From positions 21,930 through 85,929 of the forward strand of contig JACQWY010000049.1 in assembly GCA_016209015.1 (NCBI GenBank): a DNA stretch of 64,000 nt, given 5' to 3'. The notes under the pieces are model-generated. The model was not told where the DNA came from and did no database searches. It was given only the letters and a program-made list of their open reading frames with translations. Source of the stretch: Gammaproteobacteria bacterium (lineage in GTDB: Bacteria > Pseudomonadota > Gammaproteobacteria > Ga0077536). Each line of letters opens with the position of its first letter. The stretch's first letter is position 1. A program made the translations under genes and the position numbers. Shown one piece after another: positions 17,558 through 27,700 of the stretch.

Positions 17558-18582
17558 AGCCCCTTCAGGAACTCGATTACCAGCGCGTTCGTCTCCTCCG
17601 CGCGCTCCTGCTGCAACCAGTGGCCGGAACCCTTCAGGATGTGACTCCCGCGCCAGTTCGGCATGACTTCGCCGGCACGGGCGATCGCTTCCTCGCCCCA
17701 CCAGGTCGCGACGTCGTATTCCGCGCCGATGAACATCGCGGGCGGAGTGAGCGGTGTGCCGGCGAGATCGGCGAGCTCGTGCCAGTCGTTCTCGAGGTTG
17801 TAGTAGAACGAGAGCGGGCCCGCCAGGCCGCCGCCTTCGAGCGCTTCGACGAAGACGTCGAGATCCTTTTCCGTGAACCAGGCGGGCATGCGTTCCGGCG
17901 TCATGAAACGATCGCGCATGCGCGCGCCGTGCGGCACGCAGAGCGCGCTGCCGCGGATGAGAGCGACCTGATCCTGGCCCGCGAAGCTGATGCCGGCGCC
18001 GGCGAGCGCTTCGCCCGAGACGGTCCACACGATGTCGCGCACCCAGCCGCGCAGATCGACCTCGGCCTCTTCGATGATCGGGCCGAGCGTCGAGAAGTAT
18101 TCCTGGTAGAAGAGCTGATCGGGCCCGGCGACGGCGCGATGGATTTCGTGCGGCGGAATCTCGCCGAACGGATTGCCGGGCAGGGCGATGATGCCGCGGC
18201 CCGAGAACGGCACGCTCATGCCGATGACGCCGCGGAAGATTTCCGGATGCCGCCAGGCCGAGCACCACGCGACCGGCGCGCCCCAGTCGTGACCGATGAC
18301 GACGGCCTCCTTCTCGCCGAGCGCGTGCACGAGGCCGACGACGTCGTTCACGAGCCGCGAGATGCGATAGCTGTCCGTCTGCCAGAACTTCGAGGACCGG
18401 CCATAGCCGCGTTGATCGAAGGCGACGGCGCGATAGCCGGCAGCCGCGAGCGCGGGCAACTGGAAGCGCCACGAATACCAGAGCTCCGGAAAGCCGTGCA
18501 CCATCACGACCAGCGGACCCTCGCCCTCTTCGACGACGTGCAGGCGCGTGCCGCCGACGTTCAACAATTGGTGTTTCGCCAT
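17554..18582 (-). CDS. Alpha/beta-hydrolase, epoxide hydrolase type
   Basis: A 342-residue protein with the epoxide-hydrolase oxyanion motif HGFPELWYSWR (29-39), the nucleophile Asp99 in GHDWGAP, and the C-terminal catalytic His (about 321) in GSGHWLQQ. The long cap domain between is normal for soluble epoxide hydrolases. It opens an epoxide to a diol through an ester intermediate. It lies next to a flavin monooxygenase fusion and near a second, unrelated epoxide-hydrolase-type protein. Haloalkane dehalogenase is the main alternative, but HGFPExWxSWR favours epoxides. Confidence 0.9.
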   Translation of the reverse strand: MAKHQLLNVGGTRLHVVEEGEGPLVVMVHGFPELWYSWRFQLPALAAAGYRAVAFDQRGYGRSSKFWQTDSYRISRLVNDVVGLVHALGEKEAVVIGHDWGAPVAWCSAWRHPEIFRGVIGMSVPFSGRGIIALPGNPFGEIPPHEIHRAVAGPDQLFYQEYFSTLGPIIEEAEVDLRGWVRDIVWTVSGEALAGAGISFAGQDQVALIRGSALCVPHGARMRDRFMTPERMPAWFTEKDLDVFVEALEGGGLAGPLSFYYNLENDWHELADLAGTPLTPPAMFIGAEYDVATWWGEEAIARAGEVMPNWRGSHILKGSGHWLQQERAEETNALVIEFLKGL

Positions 18583-18610
18583 GACCGTGTCCCCCTCCGG
18601 TGTTGTCGAT

Positions 18611-21097
18611 TCAGGATCGCGAGGCCGCGCTGCGTGCGCCGCGGAAGTTCCGCTCGATCAGCGTCGGCTGGAGGGAGAGTTTCGCACGCAACCACTTGCC
18701 GAGCACGCGCGCCGCGACGCCCGGGGCCAGCAGCGAGCCCGGCGCTGAGACGAACTGCACCACTTCGAGATAGCGCCGGTAGATGTCGGGGTCGTCGTGC
18801 ATGGCCTCGAGAATGCGATCGATGTACCAGTTCTGCGCGCCGAAGTAGAACGGCCGCTTCTTCTCGACGTCCTTGATCCAGGGATAGCGCAGGTTCTGCT
18901 CGCGGATGACGGACCACACGAGGTCCTCGAGCTTCGCGACCTCGCGGTAGTAGTCGCGCACGAACGCGGCGTCGCGCGGCGCACCGGTTGCGAGCAGCTT
19001 GCGCAGCTCCGCGAGCTCGAGCAGCCCCTTCGTGATGCCGGCACCGGACACGGGATCCGCGCTCGACAGCGCGTCGCCCACCGCGACGAGGCCTGCCGGC
19101 AGGTTCGATTTCGATTCGTAGCGATAACGCTGCATCGTCGGGTAGCGGAAGTTGTAGACGGGCGAGATCGCCTCGAGCCCGTCGAGCTCCTCGCCGATCG
19201 TCGGCGAGGGCATGAGCCGCGCGAACTCGCGGAACTCCTCGGCGTTCCGCGGCGGCCGGTACATGTTGTAGCCGACGAGCGAGGTGATGAGCACGGTGCG
19301 CGAGCGATCGGCGTAGAACTGCGCGCAATAGTGCTCCTGGTACGGGCGATAGGCGTAACAGATGACCATCACCTTGTCGCGCCAGGCGCGCTCCGGCGGC
19401 ACGCGGTGCTGCATCGTCGAGTAGAAGCAGTTGATGCAGTCCTCGTCGAGCTCCGGCGCGCCGATGCCGAGGCGGTCGAGTATCCCCGGCACGGGCGTGT
19501 TCTTGCCCGCGCAGTCCGCGACGAATTCCGCCGGCAGCACCTCGGCGTGGCCGTCGTGCATGGCGACGACGCCGACGATGCTCCGGGTCGCCGGATCGAG
19601 CACGAGATCCTGCACCGCGGTCTCGTAGCGGTAGTCGATCTGCGGCTCGTCGTCGACGCGCCGCCGCACCGCCCATTCGAGGATCGGCCGCGCCGCGCAA
19701 ACGATGTCGAGCCCGCTCTTCATCGGCTTCTTCCAGGAGCCGCCGAGCATCAGCCTGTACTGCTCGCCCATGTCGACCTTGAATGCACCCGCCGCGACCA
19801 TGTCGTCGACCACGCCCGGAAAGAGCGTTTCGATCTGCCGCTGGCCGGCGATGAGCAGATGATGCAGATGCCAGCCCTGCGCCGCGCCGTTGCGGCCTTC
19901 CTGGCGGCGGTGCACCGGGTCCTTCTCGAGGATGATCACTTTCTCGTAGTGTGCGCTGAGCGCCTTCGCGGTCGAGATGCCGATGATCGAGCCGCCGAGC
20001 ACGACGGCCGTGCCCTTGCCGCGTGCGCGCAGCGCCCCGACGTCGGGGGACTGCAAGCCGCTGACCGCGGCCGTGGCCGTGCCGCGCACGCCGCTCGCGA
20101 CGAACTTTTCGTAGTACAGATTCGGTTTGTGACAGCCGTGCGCGTCGAGCCAGGCGCGCGTCGCGTCGACCATCGGCGCCGGACCGCAGAGATAGACGTC
20201 GCATTCGCCGCCCGCGAGGTCGGTCTCGGCGAGGAGCGCCGGGACGAGGCCGGTGCGTCCGGTCCACGCGGCATCCGCGTGCTGGACGATCGCCGACCAC
20301 GTGAAATTCGGGGCGCGCGCCGCGAGCGTCGCGAGCCGGTCCGTCAGGACCAGGTCTTCGGCACGCGAGACGCCGTAGTTCAGGCGAATCGGCTGCGTCG
20401 TGCCCTGGGCGACGAGGGCCTCCGCGATCGCGAGGATCGCGGAGAGCCCCGTGCCGCCCGCCATGAGGACGATCGGCCGCACGGCATCGCGGACGTGGAA
20501 AGCCCCCTTCGGCGCGCGCAGCTCGACGAGATCGCCGGGCTGCGCACGCTCGCGGAGGTAATCGGACATCGTGCCCTCCGGCAGCAGCCGGATCAGGAAC
20601 TCGAGCCGTCCGTCCTCACGCGCCGCATGCGCGAACGAGTAGCTCCGCCAGGCCGTCGTGCCGGGCACTTTCAAGTCCGCGAACTGCCCGGCCTTGAAAT
20701 CGATCGGCTCCGTCACGTCGCGCGCGTCGAGCACGAGCAGCGCGCTAGTCGGCGACAGCCGCTCGACGCGTTCGACGCGCGCCGTGCCGACGACGAGGCG
20801 TGCGGCGTTCGCGCCGAGCGGATAGTCGAGATAGATCGTGCTGTCCGCGCTGACACGGGTCTGGCAGGTCAGCAGATAGCCCTTCGCCTTCTCGTCGGGG
20901 CTGAGCCCGATCGACTGGCCGTAGTCGTAGCGGCCCTCGGTGCAGCGCGCGACGCAGGTTCCGCACACGCCGGCCTGGCAGGCGCTGACGATCGGAATGC
21001 CGTTCGCTTCCGCCGCTTCGAGGACGGTCTGATCGGCGGCGACGCTCATGCTGCGCTCGACGCCGTCGGCGTAGCGCAGCGTGACGTGATGGCTCAT
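18611..21097 (-). CDS. Fusion of a [2Fe-2S]/FAD/NAD reductase with a flavin monooxygenase
   Basis: An 828-residue protein. Residues 1-~90 are a plant-type ferredoxin (Cys40, Cys45, Cys48, Cys78). Residues 100-~335 are a ferredoxin-NAD reductase with the flavin motif RSYSF (151-155), VLMAGGTGLSA (210-220) and a VYLCGP end. A linker to ~360 leads into a PHBH-like FAD monooxygenase (GTAVVLGGSIIG at 362-373, a GDAL motif followed by PVSGAGI downstream). The start ATG at 21097 has GGAG 7 nt upstream. Reductases of this type normally feed Rieske or diiron oxygenases, and class A flavin monooxygenases normally use NAD(P)H directly, so the fusion is unusual. Between two epoxide hydrolases, an epoxidase role is plausible. 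Confidence 0.85.
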   Translation of the reverse strand: MSHHVTLRYADGVERSMSVAADQTVLEAAEANGIPIVSACQAGVCGTCVARCTEGRYDYGQSIGLSPDEKAKGYLLTCQTRVSADSTIYLDYPLGANAARLVVGTARVERVERLSPTSALLVLDARDVTEPIDFKAGQFADLKVPGTTAWRSYSFAHAAREDGRLEFLIRLLPEGTMSDYLRERAQPGDLVELRAPKGAFHVRDAVRPIVLMAGGTGLSAILAIAEALVAQGTTQPIRLNYGVSRAEDLVLTDRLATLAARAPNFTWSAIVQHADAAWTGRTGLVPALLAETDLAGGECDVYLCGPAPMVDATRAWLDAHGCHKPNLYYEKFVASGVRGTATAAVSGLQSPDVGALRARGKGTAVVLGGSIIGISTAKALSAHYEKVIILEKDPVHRRQEGRNGAAQGWHLHHLLIAGQRQIETLFPGVVDDMVAAGAFKVDMGEQYRLMLGGSWKKPMKSGLDIVCAARPILEWAVRRRVDDEPQIDYRYETAVQDLVLDPATRSIVGVVAMHDGHAEVLPAEFVADCAGKNTPVPGILDRLGIGAPELDEDCINCFYSTMQHRVPPERAWRDKVMVICYAYRPYQEHYCAQFYADRSRTVLITSLVGYNMYRPPRNAEEFREFARLMPSPTIGEELDGLEAISPVYNFRYPTMQRYRYESKSNLPAGLVAVGDALSSADPVSGAGITKGLLELAELRKLLATGAPRDAAFVRDYYREVAKLEDLVWSVIREQNLRYPWIKDVEKKRPFYFGAQNWYIDRILEAMHDDPDIYRRYLEVVQFVSAPGSLLAPGVAARVLGKWLRAKLSLQPTLIERNFRGARSAASRS

Positions 21098-21203
21098 GGT
21101 GGGTCTCCGGGTGGACGGGACTGCAGTGTCGAATTCGCGCGGCGCACGGGCCATCGCGCATTGCGGGGACGGCGCGCGCTCTTTCGGGGGAGCGCGCCCG
21201 TGC

Positions 21204-21605
21204 TCAGAGCTGCATGCCGCTCTCGCGCACGAACGTCGCGAGATCGAAGTAGTCGCTGAAGCGCGCGATGCGTCCCCCTGCGATCACGAACACGCCCGTG
21301 ACCGGCAGCGCGACGCGATTGCCGTTCGCCATGAGGAAGCGATCGATGCGTTCGGCGAGCACGAGATCCGGGCCCGCGGCAAGCGTGATCACCTCGAGCT
21401 CGGCTTCCACGAACGCGCCGAGGAACGCTTCGAAGATCGCCCGGATCGCCGGCGCGCCGACGATCGGCTCCACGGGCACGTTGTGATAGACGGCGTCCTC
21501 GGTGAAGAAGCTCATCAGGTGATCGAGATTGCGGATCCGCCAGGCGTCGAGGAAGCCGCGGACGATGGTTTCGGCCTCGGCGGCCGTGGTGCTGGGTGTG
21601 CTCAT
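21204..21605 (-). CDS. Limonene-1,2-epoxide hydrolase/SnoaL-like protein
   Basis: A 133-residue cone-shaped alpha+beta (NTF2-like) protein. The catalytic Asp-Arg-Asp arrangement of limonene epoxide hydrolases is matched: ERID (Arg86, Asp88) and SDYFD (Asp118), with VYHNVP and TGVFVIAGGRIARF in the right places. It would hydrate an epoxide in one step without a covalent intermediate. Other SnoaL-like proteins lack this triad. It lies 106 bp upstream of the monooxygenase fusion on the same strand. Confidence 0.82.
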   Translation of the reverse strand: MSTPSTTAAEAETIVRGFLDAWRIRNLDHLMSFFTEDAVYHNVPVEPIVGAPAIRAIFEAFLGAFVEAELEVITLAAGPDLVLAERIDRFLMANGNRVALPVTGVFVIAGGRIARFSDYFDLATFVRESGMQL

Positions 21606-21690
21606 GACGGGATCCTCTTGTGCTCCTGCTTCATGGGTTGCCGTAATCGATGCATATCAGGAAGGGCTCGGCCGCTGACGCCACCCAACG

Positions 21691-21716
21691 GTCGTCCCGG
21701 CCTTCGCCGGGACGAC
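21691..21716. repeat. Short GTCGTCCCGGC palindrome
   Basis: GTCGTCCCGGC, CTTC, GCCGGGACGAC: an 11-bp stem with a 4-nt loop, related to the large array at 8.2-9.1 kb. It sits between the SDR gene and the LEH-like gene and could act as a transcript barrier or end-protecting hairpin. Confidence 0.65.
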
Positions 21717-21814
21717 GAGCCAGTGGCGCCATCGGCGGCGTCATCATGCCGGGCGACGCGCTTGCGCAGCGATCACCCGAGGCAAGGCGGGGGAGCCCCG
21801 ACTGCCGTGTGAAT

Positions 21815-22576
21815 TCACTGCGCCACATACCCGCCATCGACGGCGAGCGCATGTCCGGTGACGAAGGCCGCCTCGCTGCCCGCGAGCCAGATCGCCGCCG
21901 CCGCCGCTTCGTCCGCCGTGCCGAGCCGCGCCATCGGCTTCAGGGCGAGCAGCGCGGGACGCAGCGCCGGCTCGGCCTCGACGAGACGATCGAGCATCGG
22001 CGTGTCGATCATCCCGGGACAGACGGCGTTCACGCGCACGCCCGCTTTCGCGACCGCGATGGCCACGGATTTCACGAGGCCGACGACGGCGTGTTTGCTC
22101 GCGACGTAGGGCGTGAGGCCGGCGGCGCCGACGAGGCCGGCGACGGACGCGGTCGCGACGATCGCCCCGCTGCCGCGCTCCACCATGCCGGGCAGCACGG
22201 CGCGCATCGCGCGCCAGATGCCCGCGACGTTGATGTCGAGCACGGACAGGAATTCGGCTTCGCTGACTTCCCAGGGCGCGGCGAGGGTGCCCTCGATGCC
22301 GGCGTTCGCGAACAGGATGTCGGGTGGGCCGTGGCGCTCGCGGGCGAGCGCGGCGAGCGCTTCGAGATCCGCGCTCACGCGCACGTCGCAGCGGCGGACC
22401 GCGAGCGTCGCGCCGGCCGCTTCCAGCTCGCCCGCCGTCGCGGCGAGCCGTTCCTCCGCGACATCGCCGAGCACGAGCTTCGCGCCGCGCGCCGCGGCAG
22501 CGAACGCGATGGCCCGCCCGATACCGGTCGCGGCCCCCGTGATGATCACCGACTTGCCGGCATAGCCGCCGTTCAC
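21815..22576 (-). CDS. Short-chain dehydrogenase/reductase
   Basis: A 253-residue classical SDR: cofactor motif TGAATGIG (13-20), acidic residue D38 after the second strand suggesting NAD(H), NAG at 91-93, and catalytic Ser144, Tyr157 and Lys161 (YVASK). It would oxidise an alcohol such as the diol made by the neighbouring epoxide hydrolases (inference). It is transcribed in the same direction as the LEH-like and monooxygenase genes. Confidence 0.92.
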   Translation of the reverse strand: MNGGYAGKSVIITGAATGIGRAIAFAAAARGAKLVLGDVAEERLAATAGELEAAGATLAVRRCDVRVSADLEALAALARERHGPPDILFANAGIEGTLAAPWEVSEAEFLSVLDINVAGIWRAMRAVLPGMVERGSGAIVATASVAGLVGAAGLTPYVASKHAVVGLVKSVAIAVAKAGVRVNAVCPGMIDTPMLDRLVEAEPALRPALLALKPMARLGTADEAAAAAIWLAGSEAAFVTGHALAVDGGYVAQ

Positions 22577-22706
22577 GCGAATCTCCTGGCGCCGTCACGC
22601 ATCGCCGCACTCCCGCTGATTGTGTCGCGAGAGGATTCCCGAAGGCGCGGCGCGCCGGTATCACGCAATCCGGGGGCCGGGACCGCGCATCAGGGGGAGG
22701 GCGGCT

Positions 22707-23348
22707 TCACTCGATGAGGCGCTGGCGGAGCGCGATCGCGACGGCGTGTGCGCGATCCGCGGCCCCGAGCTTGTCGTAGAGGTTCTTCAGGTGGGATTTC
22801 ACGGTCTCTTCGGTGATCGACAGCGTGCGTGCGATGAGCTTGTTGCTCTTGCCCTCGGCGAGGTATTCGAGGACCTGCATCTCGCGCAGCGACAGCCCGC
22901 GCCGGGCATCCGCGCTGCGGGCGTCGTGCGCGAGGCGTTTGAGGAGCGGCATGGTCACTTCGGCCTGCAGGTAGCCGGCGCCGGAGGCGACCGCCCGCAC
23001 GGCGCGCAGCAGATCGGGCTTGGAGGCGCTCTTCAGCAGATAGCCGCGCGCACCCGCATTCATCGTCTCCCAGACATAGGCCGCGTTGTCGTACATCGTG
23101 AAGACGACGATGCCGGTGGCGGGCAGTGCCTTGCCGATCTCGGCGATCGCCGAGAGGCCGCTCTGGCCGGGCATTTTCAGATCCATGACCACGACGTCGG
23201 GCCGCGTCTCGAGCACGAGCGCGATGCCGCCCGCCGCGTCGCCGCTCTGGCCGACGACGCTGATGTCGGGCTCGGCATCGAGCATCGCGGCGACCGCTTC
23301 GCGCAGCACGTGGTGATCGTCGACGAGCACCGTGCGTATCGTCTTCAT
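22707..23348 (-). CDS. NarL/LuxR-type response regulator
   Basis: A 213-residue regulator with a receiver domain (acidic pocket VDDHH at 9-13, phospho-acceptor Asp56 in VVVMDLKMPG, Lys in LLKSAS) and a C-terminal LuxR helix-turn-helix (LSLREMQVLEYLAEGKSNK...TVKSHL). It lies 7 nt downstream of the histidine kinase gene, its evident partner. Target genes are not shown; neighbours include the catabolic cluster to the left and the divergent TPR gene to the right. Confidence 0.94.
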   Translation of the reverse strand: MKTIRTVLVDDHHVLREAVAAMLDAEPDISVVGQSGDAAGGIALVLETRPDVVVMDLKMPGQSGLSAIAEIGKALPATGIVVFTMYDNAAYVWETMNAGARGYLLKSASKPDLLRAVRAVASGAGYLQAEVTMPLLKRLAHDARSADARRGLSLREMQVLEYLAEGKSNKLIARTLSITEETVKSHLKNLYDKLGAADRAHAVAIALRQRLIE

Positions 23349-23355
23349 CGTCTCC

Positions 23356-24573
23356 TCACTCCGGCAGTCGGACCTCGATCCGCGTGCCGGCCCCGGGCGC
23401 GGTGTCGAGTGTGAACGTTCCGCCGAGCGCTTCCGCGCGCTCGCGCATGGTCAGGAGACCGAGGTGCCCGGCGGGCACGCGCGTCGGGTCGAAACCGCAG
23501 CCGTCGTCGGCGATGCGCAGCACGAAGCCGCCCTCGGCCGGCGCGAGCTTCACTTCGACGTGCTGCGCGCGCGCGTGCTTGCGCACGTTGCGCAACGCTT
23601 CCTGGACGAGGCGGAACAATACCGCATCCTGCCCCGAGCGGCGCGCGCGGAGCGCCGGATCGATCTGCGCGACGAGCGCGAAAGGTAGTGTCGCGCGCAG
23701 GTTCGCGAGATATTCCTGCAGCGCCTCGAAGAGCCCGAGATCGTCGAGCACGGTCGGCCTGAGCTCGTTCATCAGCCGCCGCACGTCCTGCGTGCACTCG
23801 CGTGCTTCGTGGGCGAGGCCTTCGAGCGTCGCGGCGAGTCCGGGCTCCGCCGCCTCCGCGCAGCGATCGATGCCCTGCTGCAGCGTGAACAGACGCCCGC
23901 CCATCTGGTCGTGCAGATCGCCGGCGAGGCGCTGCCGCTCGTCCTCCTGCGCACGGATCAGGCGATGCAGGAGCAGCCGCGTCTCGTCGCGCGCGAGCGC
24001 GAGCGCGTCCGCCTGCGCCACCGCGAGCTCGAGATTGCGGCGCGCCCAGCCCGCGAACGTCGCCCCGAGCACGGCCGCGAAGCCGAGGTAGAAGAGCGTC
24101 AGGAGCAGCGTTTCGAAGCCCGCGCCCGGCACGAGCACGAACAAGGCGCCGGCCAGACTCACGTTCAAGGCCGTCACCGCGAGCGTCACGCGCAGCCCGA
24201 AGCGGAACGCCGCCGTCAGCGCCGTGAAGTACATCAGCGTGAAGAACGGCGATTCGATGCCGCCGCTCGCATACGTCAGGAAGAAGCCCGTGAGCGAATC
24301 GCAGACCGTCGCCGCCGCCGAGGTCGCGCGGATGCGGTGGCCGTGCCGCACCCGCCAGTTCACGACGACGTCGTAGAGGAGCGCGCCGATGCCTATCGTC
24401 CAGGCGAGATGCGACGCCGTGCCGACATAAATCAGACGCGCGAAGTAGGCGAGGATCGCGGCTTCGCGCAGCCAGCAGATCTCCTGCTCGATGCGTTGGA
24501 GATGGGCGTGGGTCTCGCCCGCCGTAGTAACGTCGTGGGGCTCGAGATGCACGGCGGTCGTAGAATGGTCCAT
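23356..24573 (-). CDS. Membrane sensor histidine kinase (HisKA_3/NarX-like)
   Basis: A 405-residue kinase. About five or six hydrophobic segments lie between 35 and 175, followed by a coiled stretch and the dimerisation/phospho-acceptor box AQEDERQRLAGDLHDQMGG (His221), then an HATPase_c domain (QEALRNVRKHA, DDGCGFDP, GLLTMRERAEALGG). There is no periplasmic sensor domain, so it probably senses membrane state or an intramembrane ligand. It is the first gene of a two-gene operon with the NarL-type regulator. Confidence 0.93.
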   Translation of the reverse strand: MDHSTTAVHLEPHDVTTAGETHAHLQRIEQEICWLREAAILAYFARLIYVGTASHLAWTIGIGALLYDVVVNWRVRHGHRIRATSAAATVCDSLTGFFLTYASGGIESPFFTLMYFTALTAAFRFGLRVTLAVTALNVSLAGALFVLVPGAGFETLLLTLFYLGFAAVLGATFAGWARRNLELAVAQADALALARDETRLLLHRLIRAQEDERQRLAGDLHDQMGGRLFTLQQGIDRCAEAAEPGLAATLEGLAHEARECTQDVRRLMNELRPTVLDDLGLFEALQEYLANLRATLPFALVAQIDPALRARRSGQDAVLFRLVQEALRNVRKHARAQHVEVKLAPAEGGFVLRIADDGCGFDPTRVPAGHLGLLTMRERAEALGGTFTLDTAPGAGTRIEVRLPE

Positions 24574-24747
24574 GGCTTTAGTGGGCTACGGATCCGGCGC
24601 CGGGGTCAAGTCCGCAGCATTGCGCATACGGGATTCCGTCGCTCCGAACATTTCCACGCGTACCCGTGAGGAACATGGATTACGATGCGGAGCTGAGGCC
24701 GCCGGGGCGCACGTCGCCGGTTCAGACTCAAGGATCGAGGAAGCAAG

Positions 24748-27700
24748 ATGAATGCGAAGCAGGTTTCGTTGTCCGGCGCGCTGATCGCGGCGCTCATCGT
24801 CTTTGCCTATATGCACATGCCGTCCGAGGCGCCGCGCCCGGCCAAGGCGCAGGTCCCGCCCGCGCATGTCGTGCCCGCTCGGGCGGTGGCCGGGGAGGAG
24901 CCGCCCGCGCCCGACTGGTTCGCGGCCGCTACATTGCCGCCGCGGTTCGTCGCCCCCGTTTCCGCGTGGACGGTGCGCGAGATGGCGGATTACGCGAAAG
25001 TGCTCGGCGGCAGCCGCTTCGATATCCTCGTGGTACCCGGTCAGGTGCAGGCCTTGGGTTACGATCGGGCGACACGCTCGCTCGCCAGTGCGCTGCTCGC
25101 CCGGAGCATAGGAATTGCCGCGTCGATCGAGATGCCCGATCCCTATCTCGTAGCGCGGGCGCTTGGTGAGGGTCGACGCACCTACGAGGCGCACGACGTC
25201 CAGACGCTCGCTGCTGCGCTCGGCGTCCACCGCATCGTGGAACTGCACCTCGGACACGATCGCAGCGATGCGCTGGTCGTCACGGTGACCTCGCAGATGG
25301 CTGGTGTGCCGATGATCCGTCGCACGTTCAAATCGGCGCCCCTCGCGGCGTCGGATTTCGCTGTCGCGGCCTTCGAAACGTTGTTGCCGCAAATCCTCGA
25401 GTTCCTCGGGCTCCATGATTCCGGGACTGCCGCGACCGAGACCGGCGCACTCAGTGCGGATCCGCTGCCTGCTTCACCGCTGGCATTCTTCACTGCCGAC
25501 GGCGGCGCTGCCCGCCACTGCTATGTCGAGCTCGCACTGCGGCGGCTCACACCGGCCCGCAGCGCCCGCGTCGCCGAGACATTTGCGGAGAAGGCGTATC
25601 TGAGCCTCACCGGGCTGGCGCACGGGGCCCCCGAATATCGTGCGCTGCGAGCCCGGACGCTGGCCGCTCTCGGTTATCGCGCCGCGGCGCTGCGGGAACT
25701 CGGCGCGCCGCGCACCGAAGAGGAAAAGGCGGTCGTCGCTCATCTCGAAGGCAATCTGCCGGCAGTGCGCGCACTCGCGGCTGCCGAGAAGAACCCTCTG
25801 AAACGTCTGCTCGCAGAAGGCGATGCGAACGAATTGGGCCAGGCTTACGACGTCATCGAGAAAGAGGATTCCAAGCGATCTGTCGAGGATCTCAGGCTCC
25901 CCGGGCGGATCTGGCCGAACCTCGCGTGGCGCGCGTTTTCGGACTGGGACGGCTGGTCGCAGTACGACAATGCATGGCTCAAGCAGATCCTCGACCTCGA
26001 GTTCCCGATACCCGGCTATGCCATCGCCGACTTGACGGGTGGTGCGGTCGAGATCGGCGATGAAGCGCGACTGCGACGCACGCTCGACGAATCGGTTCGC
26101 AATCATGGCCGCAAGATCCTCGAAGCCTTGCCCCGCACAGGCTGTTGCACGTGGCATCCCGGGCGGCCCGAAGCGCGCGACTACATGGATCTGCTGCAGG
26201 CAATCGGAGACGACGACCTGCTGCGCCGAATCGCCTTCTACACTCAGATGCAGGGCAGGCCGGAGAGCGCGATCGAGTACGCGAATTCGCTCGATGCCGT
26301 TTACCGCGGGCATCCCTACTATGCGCTCCTGCGCGCCATCGCCGAGTTGGCGCAGGCCAAGGAGGAAGCGGGCGCTGCGGCCGAGGGGCTGTTCCAATCG
26401 AGCCACGAAGCGGCGACGAGCGCGATCTATTGGGAGCAGGGCCAGTCCCGCGTTGCCGCCGACGCATTCGCCCTCCTCGCCGATCTGCACAGCACCGTGC
26501 CGAGCTTTCGGGACAATCCCTATGCGCGCGACCTGCCTTTCCACCCCGACTATCCCACATCCTTCGACGCCGAAGATGCCGCGCAGCAGATCGCCGTTCA
26601 CACGGCAGCCCTGGACAACTCCATTTCGAACTTCGCGCCGGTCGAATGGGTGCTGTACGACTACGAGCGGGACCCGGCAACCCGTGACGAGCGCACCCAG
26701 GCGCTGCTGAAGAGCATCGAATCGCGGTTCATCGGTAATCCGGCGCGAGGCGAGCTGCTCGCGAAGAAAGCGCTCGCTGCGGACGATCGGGACAGTGCGA
26801 TGAAGCACGATCGTGAGAATATCGAAGTCGCTCCGGGTTACTGGCCTTCCTACATGGCACTGGGAACGCTGCTCGTGCAGGACGCGAGACCCGATGAGGC
26901 GGCGCGCGTATTCGCCTCCTTCCCGGGCTTCCGGGCCGATTCCCACGTACATCCCGTGGCCCTTGCGAACTACGCGTTCGAGTCGGGATCGAAATTGTTC
27001 CTGACGGGACATCTGGAACTCGCAAGGCCGCTGTACGAGATAGCGGCTCGGCGGGATACGGGCGCGGCTGCGGAGCTCACGAGCCGGGTCCGGCTGTACC
27101 TGCTCGACGGTAAGCTGGCCAAGGCCCTGCAGACGCAGTTCGAGCTCGCTCAGCACTATCGCAGCCCCCATCAATATCGCGATTACCTGGCCCTGTTGTT
27201 CGCGGGCGGGCATGCGCCGGAAGCCTGGGCCGGTTTCAACGCACTCGTTCTGCGTGAACCCTACCCACAGTTCTGGGAAGCGGCGGCGGTCGGCCACCAC
27301 CGGGAAGGCATCTCGCCCGCAGCGCTCACCGCCTGGGCTCAGGACGCGAAATACGCGAATTACGGGGATCACCGCGGGTGGCCGGCGGCCTATCTGCTGC
27401 GCTACTGGATCACGGATCGCACTCCTCCGGCTGAACTGGCCGCGACGTTGAACGAGCTCGACATGCCGACGTGGCAGCTCGAAAACGAATGGCGCCACGT
27501 CGCGCGGCCGCGCAAGCACGAGGATCTCCAGACGGTCGTCGGCCCGCTGGGTGAATTCGCCACCTCCGAGGGCGCCGTCCTGCCCCTGCATATGTTCGAC
27601 GCGACGCCGAAGCATCGCGTCAAGTCCGACCTGGCGTATTTCAGTGCGGCGTTTCGCGCCTATTCCGACGGCGACTATTCCGCCGCGCTGAAGACGTTCG

